64,000 bases of DNA from Rhodopseudomonas sp. BAL398 (GTDB taxonomy: Bacteria > Pseudomonadota > Alphaproteobacteria > Rhizobiales > Xanthobacteraceae): contig NZ_CP133114.1 in assembly GCF_033001325.1 (NCBI RefSeq), positions 124,001 through 188,000 of the forward strand. The letters run 5' to 3'. Shown piece by piece: positions 60,213 through 64,000 of this stretch; position 1 is the first letter of the stretch, and every line of letters starts with the position of its first letter. The notes under the pieces are model-generated. The model saw nothing but the letters and a program-made list of their open reading frames with translations, had not been told where the DNA came from and made no database searches. A program made the position numbers and the translations under genes.

Positions 60213-61022
60213 TCATTGCCGATGCTCTCGCGCTGTACGAATCATCGTCTGTAGGGTCTTCAGATCGGTCGCACCGCGCAGAATCTGATCACCTACAACA
60301 AAGCCTGGCGTGCCGTTGATGCGGAGCGCCTGAGCCAATGCAAAGTTCTTGGCAATCAACGCCTCGATTGCAGGGTCTTTCATGTCGGCGTTGAGACGAT
60401 CCATATCCAGTCCCACCGCGGCTGCGACCTCCTTGACCTTTCCTGAATCAACCGCGCCGTGCACTTCATAGAGCGCCCTATGGAACGCAACATACTTGCC
60501 TTGTTTGTTGGCCGCGAGTGCCGCTTTGGCAGCAACGATCGAGTTTGGCCCCAGAATCGGGAACTCCTTGTAAGCCACGCGCAGTTTTGGATCGGATTCC
60601 TCGGCCTTGGTCACGACTGACGCGACTTGGCGACAATAGGGGCAGTTATAGTCAAAGAATTCCACAAGAGTGATGTCCCCATCTACATTCCCGCTCACCG
60701 GGGTGGCCGCATCACGAAAAATCTCGTCTGCGCGGCTTTTGACAATCGCCTGAACTTCGGTCTCGTCTTTGGCGCGTTGATGCGCCTCAAGTTGATTGAC
60801 GGACTGCATGATAACGTCAGGGTGAGCCATCAGATAGTCATGCACGCGACGTTCAAATTCGTCTTTCGGCGCGCCTGTCGAGAGATTCGCGGTCTGCTGT
60901 CGGCGGAATCCGGGATCGAAAGCAAGCCATACAGCGGCCGCACTCACCAGAACAAGCGGCAAAACCAACCAAGCGATACGGCGCCCCGTCCAAAATCTTT
61001 GTGTCATCCGACCCCTCGTCAT
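60213..61022 (-). CDS. DsbA-like thiol-disulfide protein
   Basis: A 269-residue membrane-anchored thioredoxin-fold protein. One helix near the N-terminus ('IAWLVLPLVLVSAAAVWLAF'), a linker with 'EFERRVHDYLMAHPDVIMQS', then the DsbA/Com1-like domain with active site 'FFDYNCPYCRQVASVV' (CPYC) and cis-Pro in 'RINGTPGFVVGDQIL'. It likely moves disulfides or keeps them reduced together with CcdA, as in ScsC-type copper-tolerance proteins. The start overlaps the stop of the Cox11 fusion (ATGA). Confidence 0.88.
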   Translation of the reverse strand: MTRGRMTQRFWTGRRIAWLVLPLVLVSAAAVWLAFDPGFRRQQTANLSTGAPKDEFERRVHDYLMAHPDVIMQSVNQLEAHQRAKDETEVQAIVKSRADEIFRDAATPVSGNVDGDITLVEFFDYNCPYCRQVASVVTKAEESDPKLRVAYKEFPILGPNSIVAAKAALAANKQGKYVAFHRALYEVHGAVDSGKVKEVAAAVGLDMDRLNADMKDPAIEALIAKNFALAQALRINGTPGFVVGDQILRGATDLKTLQTMIRTAREHRQ

Positions 61023-61993
61023 TCTTTCCGATGCTGATCTGTTGAACCCTGCGCAACCGATCTCGATTGTGATCGGGCACTCGTCTCGCGGGTTGCCTTT
61101 TCCAGGTAGGCAATGATGTCTCTCCGGGACGCCGCATCTACAACGCGCGCTGGCATTCTCACGCCAGCAATGAATTTGCGAGGATCGGTCAGCCAGCGAT
61201 CGAGATTGTCAGCGGACCAGCTAAGACCGGTATTGGCCAGCGCAGGCGAATACTTATAACCGGCAGCTGAGCCGGCCTTCCGTTCAAACACACCGCCAAG
61301 CATCGGTCCTATCTTGTTGGCGCCAAGTGCATGGCACGAAGCGCACCTTTCGCTGAAGAGCACCTGCCCGCGAACTGGGTCAGGTTCGGCACTGGCAACG
61401 AAGCGCGAAAGATCTTTGGCATTCTCCGGCTTGACAGAGCGAAAGAACGTATATGACAGCGTAATGGTATCGACATCACGCGTATCGGGATCGCTGGCTA
61501 ACGCCGGGTCGACGAAGAAGACGACGGGCATATCGACCTTCTGATGTGCGTTGAGACGCTCCTCGTCAAAGCAGAAACATTGGATCTTATTGAAGTAGAT
61601 ACCCGTAGTCTGAGGCGTTACGTTAAACGTGGCATGCCCGACGATAGCCTGATCCGTGAGATTTTCGGCTGTGAAGGATACAAGCTGCTGCTCCCCGAGA
61701 CGGACTTTCACTTCGCGCTGCACCGGCTCAAAACGCCAGGGCAGGCCTGGCGCAACATTGCTATCGAACCGCACGGTAATGACACGACCTGAGATAGTGT
61801 TCATGTCGGAGTCAACCCTTTGCGTCGTGCCCCCATAGCCGGTTGCTGCACAGAACAGTCGGTAAAGCATTGGCGAATATGCAACGACGCCAAGCATGAT
61901 GCCGATGACGCCAATGGCCGGCACAACGACCCTCAAATTTCTGCGTCGCGTGAGATTCATCATCGATACTTTCGCTGCTCGATCGTCGCTCAT
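61019..61993 (-). CDS. Cox11 (CtaG)-cytochrome c fusion
   Basis: A 324-residue fusion. Residues about 1-205 are Cox11/CtaG: one helix ('VVPAIGVIGIMLGVVAYSPM'), 'YFNKIQCFCFDEERL' with the copper-binding CFCF, and 'MPVVFFVDPALASDPDT'. Residues about 210-305 are a class I cytochrome c with CASCH and a Met ligand in 'FIAGVRMPARVVD'. Cox11 delivers copper to the CuB site of cytochrome oxidase. The attached heme domain is unusual and resembles the domain of the 49596 cytochrome. Both ends overlap neighbours by 4 bp. Confidence 0.88.
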   Translation of the reverse strand: MSDDRAAKVSMMNLTRRRNLRVVVPAIGVIGIMLGVVAYSPMLYRLFCAATGYGGTTQRVDSDMNTISGRVITVRFDSNVAPGLPWRFEPVQREVKVRLGEQQLVSFTAENLTDQAIVGHATFNVTPQTTGIYFNKIQCFCFDEERLNAHQKVDMPVVFFVDPALASDPDTRDVDTITLSYTFFRSVKPENAKDLSRFVASAEPDPVRGQVLFSERCASCHALGANKIGPMLGGVFERKAGSAAGYKYSPALANTGLSWSADNLDRWLTDPRKFIAGVRMPARVVDAASRRDIIAYLEKATRETSARSQSRSVAQGSTDQHRKE

Positions 61994-62499
61994 TTCTTCA
62001 TCGGCTTGTCAGCCCCGTGCGCCATCGATCCCATACTCCCGCCTTGCATGGCGCCAACCTTCGCAACGGAAGCTGCCACGTTGACTTTGCCGGCCTTTTC
62101 GAAATCCAGGGTCAGCGGGATAGTCTGGCCTTCCTTCAACGGTTGTTTCAGTCCGACCAGCATCGCATGCGTATCACCGGGCTTTAGGATGACTTTCGCG
62201 CCGGGTGGAATATCCATCGCAGGCAGCTCACGCATACTGGAAACACCGTTTGCCTCGCTAACGCTGTGAAACTGGACCTTGTCTGCCACTCGCGTTGTCG
62301 CACCTAGCAGGCGATCCGGGATCGCACTTTTGTTGACCACAGTCATGTACACCGCGCCGGCCTTCGCTCCCGCCGGTGTCGCGCGCGCCCACACGTGCTC
62401 GACAGCAATCGTATTGGCGTCCGCCGTTTGCGCTTCCACCTGACCGCTGACGGACAACGCAACCGCCAACGCACCAATCAGTTTGTATGTGAGCTTCAT
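61990..62499 (-). CDS. PCu(A)C periplasmic copper chaperone
   Basis: A 169-residue exported copper chaperone. After a signal peptide (to EAQT) it has 'VEHVWARATPAGAKAGAVYM' and the metal site H-M...H-x-M: His and Met in 'FHSVSEANGVSSMRELP' and 'LKPGDTHAMLVGLKQPL'. The C-terminus has extra Met/His ('MQGGSMGSMAHGADKPMKK'). It passes Cu(I) to SCO and cytochrome oxidase. Its stop overlaps the Cox11 fusion start. Confidence 0.92.
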   Translation of the reverse strand: MKLTYKLIGALAVALSVSGQVEAQTADANTIAVEHVWARATPAGAKAGAVYMTVVNKSAIPDRLLGATTRVADKVQFHSVSEANGVSSMRELPAMDIPPGAKVILKPGDTHAMLVGLKQPLKEGQTIPLTLDFEKAGKVNVAASVAKVGAMQGGSMGSMAHGADKPMKK

Positions 62500-62511
62500 C
62501 TCATTTCTCCG

Positions 62512-63138
62512 TTACTGTCTTGAACGTGATATTTCCTTGCGCAGCCAGCTGGCGATCGCTTCGCCATCCTCGCTGCCCTGGATGACGCTCACGAATTTTC
62601 CCGTGGGACTCATCAGATAGAGGTAACCGCTGTGCGAGACGAGATAATCCCTGTCATCGGTCCCTGACTTCTGTTGCGCGACGTAGATACGGTATTCCTT
62701 GACGACGCGATCGATCTGCGCCTGAGTGCCCGTCAACCCGAGGATCCGTGAGTCAAACGATTTCAGGTACTCGCTCAAGACGTCCCGCGTATCGCGCGCG
62801 GGATCGATGGTAATGAACATGGGCTGGATCTTGACCGCATCCGAACCGAGCTTCTCGAGCGCCACGGTCATGTTGTTGAGCGTCGTCGGACAAACATCCG
62901 GGCAAAATGTGTAACCGAAGAAAATGAGGGCCCACTTGCCAAGATAGGTTTTCTCGCTGACGACTTCGCCATTCGTTGCAACGAGCGTGAACGGGCCGCC
63001 AATGAGAGGGGTACCGGACGTTGTTGGTTTTGGTAACGGTGGCGTCACCGGGCTGATGGTCCGCCACGCCCAAGCTATCGCAACAGACGTTGCGATAGCG
63101 AGAGCGACGATAATCAGAAATTTGCGTAGGCTTCTCAT
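62512..63138 (-). CDS. SCO1/SenC copper insertion protein
   Basis: A 208-residue membrane-anchored SCO protein. The helix 'FLIIVALAIATSVAIAWAWR' precedes the thioredoxin-like domain with CxxxC in 'FFGYTFCPDVCPTTLNN' and the copper-binding His in 'YLVSHSGYLYLMSPTG'. It gives copper to the CuA site of cytochrome oxidase. It lies 12 bp from the PCu(A)C gene, its known partner in CuA assembly. ATG 63138 matches the family N-terminus. Confidence 0.92.
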   Translation of the reverse strand: MRSLRKFLIIVALAIATSVAIAWAWRTISPVTPPLPKPTTSGTPLIGGPFTLVATNGEVVSEKTYLGKWALIFFGYTFCPDVCPTTLNNMTVALEKLGSDAVKIQPMFITIDPARDTRDVLSEYLKSFDSRILGLTGTQAQIDRVVKEYRIYVAQQKSGTDDRDYLVSHSGYLYLMSPTGKFVSVIQGSEDGEAIASWLRKEISRSRQ

Positions 63139-63169
63139 AAGAATCGATTGTCCTTGCGATAATCGAGAG

Positions 63170-63653
63170 CTAGGGCATCCGGCTCGGCGCGGGATGATCG
63201 CGGGTCTCTTCCGATTGAAACTGGCGTTGCTCGGGAGTCCACAGTGTCTTGAGATAACCAATCACCGCGCGAATCTGTGCCGGTGACATTTCCCCACCGA
63301 AGGCAGGCATGGTCAGCCGTTTAGACTTGTTGAACGGATCGCGCCAACCCTTGCTCACCATCTCGTACAGAGCGGCATCGGAGTTGCCGCCAGGTGTGAC
63401 CTTCTGCATTGTGCGGCGGCGCTGGAAGCTCGCCACGCGCATCGCGTTCCTGCCAATTTGGCGCCCCCTCAGCGTTGGCGCCATGACACGACGCGCAATG
63501 TTGTTCGTAGATCGCCCGCCCTGAATTGATCGAGTCGACATCGGGCACCGGCGTTTCACCATTCGCGCGTGCGATGACGGTCTGACCCGCCACGATAAGC
63601 ATCACACCCATCGCGACCCTACGCATCGACCCGAGTCCAGGTGTTACCGTCAT
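63170..63653 (-). pseudogene. Cytochrome c, frameshifted
   Basis: The first half encodes a signal peptide (MRRVAMGVMLIVAGQTVIAR) and a cytochrome c motif 'YEQHCASCHGANAEGAPNWQ'. After 'EGHTWR' the frame is lost: one extra A at about 63384-63385 (a 2-base run on the + strand as TT). Removing it gives 'HSDAALYEMVSKGWRDPF' and then 'LTMPAFGGEMSPAQIRAVIG', a normal class I end with the distal Met. The restored protein would be about 150 residues. It could be a real pseudogene or a single-base error. It overlaps the BNR protein. Confidence 0.78.
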
Positions 63654-64000
63654 CCGTGCTCCGGAACAAAGCGCCGTTCCCGTCGATCACGTAGAGGATA
63701 TTGGAAGGAGCAAACGTGACTGCAATCGCATTGGCGTTCGGCCAAACCATCTGACTCCAATTTTCTCCGCCATCCTTGCTGCGAAAAAGCCCTTTGTCGG
63801 TGACGGCATAAAAGTGATCGGGATGTCTCGGGTCGTAAGCAACGCTACGGGCCTCGGTCCCGAGCTTTCCGGCATCCTGCCAAAGGCAGAAGCAATCCAT
63901 CGTCCGCCGAACGCCTTTGGCGGTCGCAGCGAACAGCCAGCCAGTTTGCATACTTCCGGTCATATCGGAGTGGATCAACTGACGGATGCCACCCTGAGAG
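63619..64000 (-). CDS. BNR/sialidase-like repeat protein, cut by window
   Basis: The last 126 codons of a minus-strand gene that continues past the window end. BNR/Asp-box repeats are visible: 'GLFRSKDGGENWSQMVW' and 'ALFRSTDDGNTWTRVDA', each with S-x-D-x-G-x-x-W. Such repeats form a beta-propeller that is usually exported. It is probably a member of the family annotated as F510_1955-like glycosylhydrolase or WD40/YVTN/BNR protein, which is common in copper and cytochrome clusters. The start is outside. Confidence 0.75.
   Translation of the reverse strand, partial: SQGGIRQLIHSDMTGSMQTGWLFAATAKGVRRTMDCFCLWQDAGKLGTEARSVAYDPRHPDHFYAVTDKGLFRSKDGGENWSQMVWPNANAIAVTFAPSNILYVIDGNGALFRSTDDGNTWTRVDA

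Noticed and set aside
1-64000. CRISPR arrays, rRNA and tRNA genes
   Set aside because: No regularly spaced direct repeats and no tRNA or rRNA signature were found on either strand by eye.

Overview
The window looks like accessory DNA from an alphaproteobacterium, most likely a member of the Bradyrhizobium/Nitrobacter/Afipia group. The supporting signs are high GC with GC-rich third codon positions, dense ATGA-overlapped operons, the rhizobial plasmid/ICE gene set, and the VirB and heavy-metal gene types. No rRNA, tRNA or CRISPR array was seen. The absence of housekeeping genes, together with a conjugation apparatus, suggests a plasmid or an integrative conjugative element. Species-level placement is inference.

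Region 1 (1-15.3 kb, mostly minus strand) is a plasmid/ICE maintenance block. It holds an ArdC-type antirestriction protein, several small uncharacterised proteins, a ParB/Srx-fold protein, a 1700-residue methylase-helicase of the Strawberry-notch-like type, DUF3085- and DUF1419-like proteins and a Toprim protein. A plus-strand pair, a CsoR-type copper sensor and a glutaredoxin-MauE membrane fusion, interrupts it.

Region 2 (15.26-18.73 kb) is a complete RIT (recombinase-in-trio) element. Three overlapping tyrosine recombinases are bounded by a perfect 112-bp inverted repeat. The right repeat also encodes the last 11 residues of a small flanking gene.

Region 3 (18.9-21.2 kb) holds a gene-poor stretch with a candidate structured RNA, then a LuxI-type acyl-homoserine-lactone synthase with an 18-bp dyad upstream, but no adjacent LuxR.

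Region 4 (21.2-39.0 kb) is the conjugation region. A minus-strand set of exported proteins (transglycosylase-like, two tandem paralogues, a lipoprotein, two SNase-like proteins, a Cys-rich protein) and an SSB diverges from a complete virB1-virB11/virD4 operon on the plus strand. No relaxase lies in the window.

Region 5 (39.0-43.6 kb) is a stability/defence patch: hipBA with four palindromic operators in two evenly spaced pairs, then an ATPase-HNH pair resembling Septu.

Region 6 (44-49.2 kb) is an arsenic island: two divergent ArsR repressors, thioredoxin-type ArsC, Acr3, a frameshifted glutaredoxin-type ArsC and ArsH. A badly decayed flavoprotein fused by deletion to the end of an MFS transporter lies beside it.

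Region 7 (49.6-64 kb, minus strand) handles copper and periplasmic redox. It contains a CusBA efflux operon with FixH-like, tiny membrane and cytochrome c proteins; a methyltransferase, an orphan NrsF-type anti-sigma factor and a trypsin-like protease; and a cluster of CcdA, DsbA-like protein, a Cox11-cytochrome c fusion, PCu(A)C, SCO, a frameshifted cytochrome c and a BNR-repeat protein cut by the window end.
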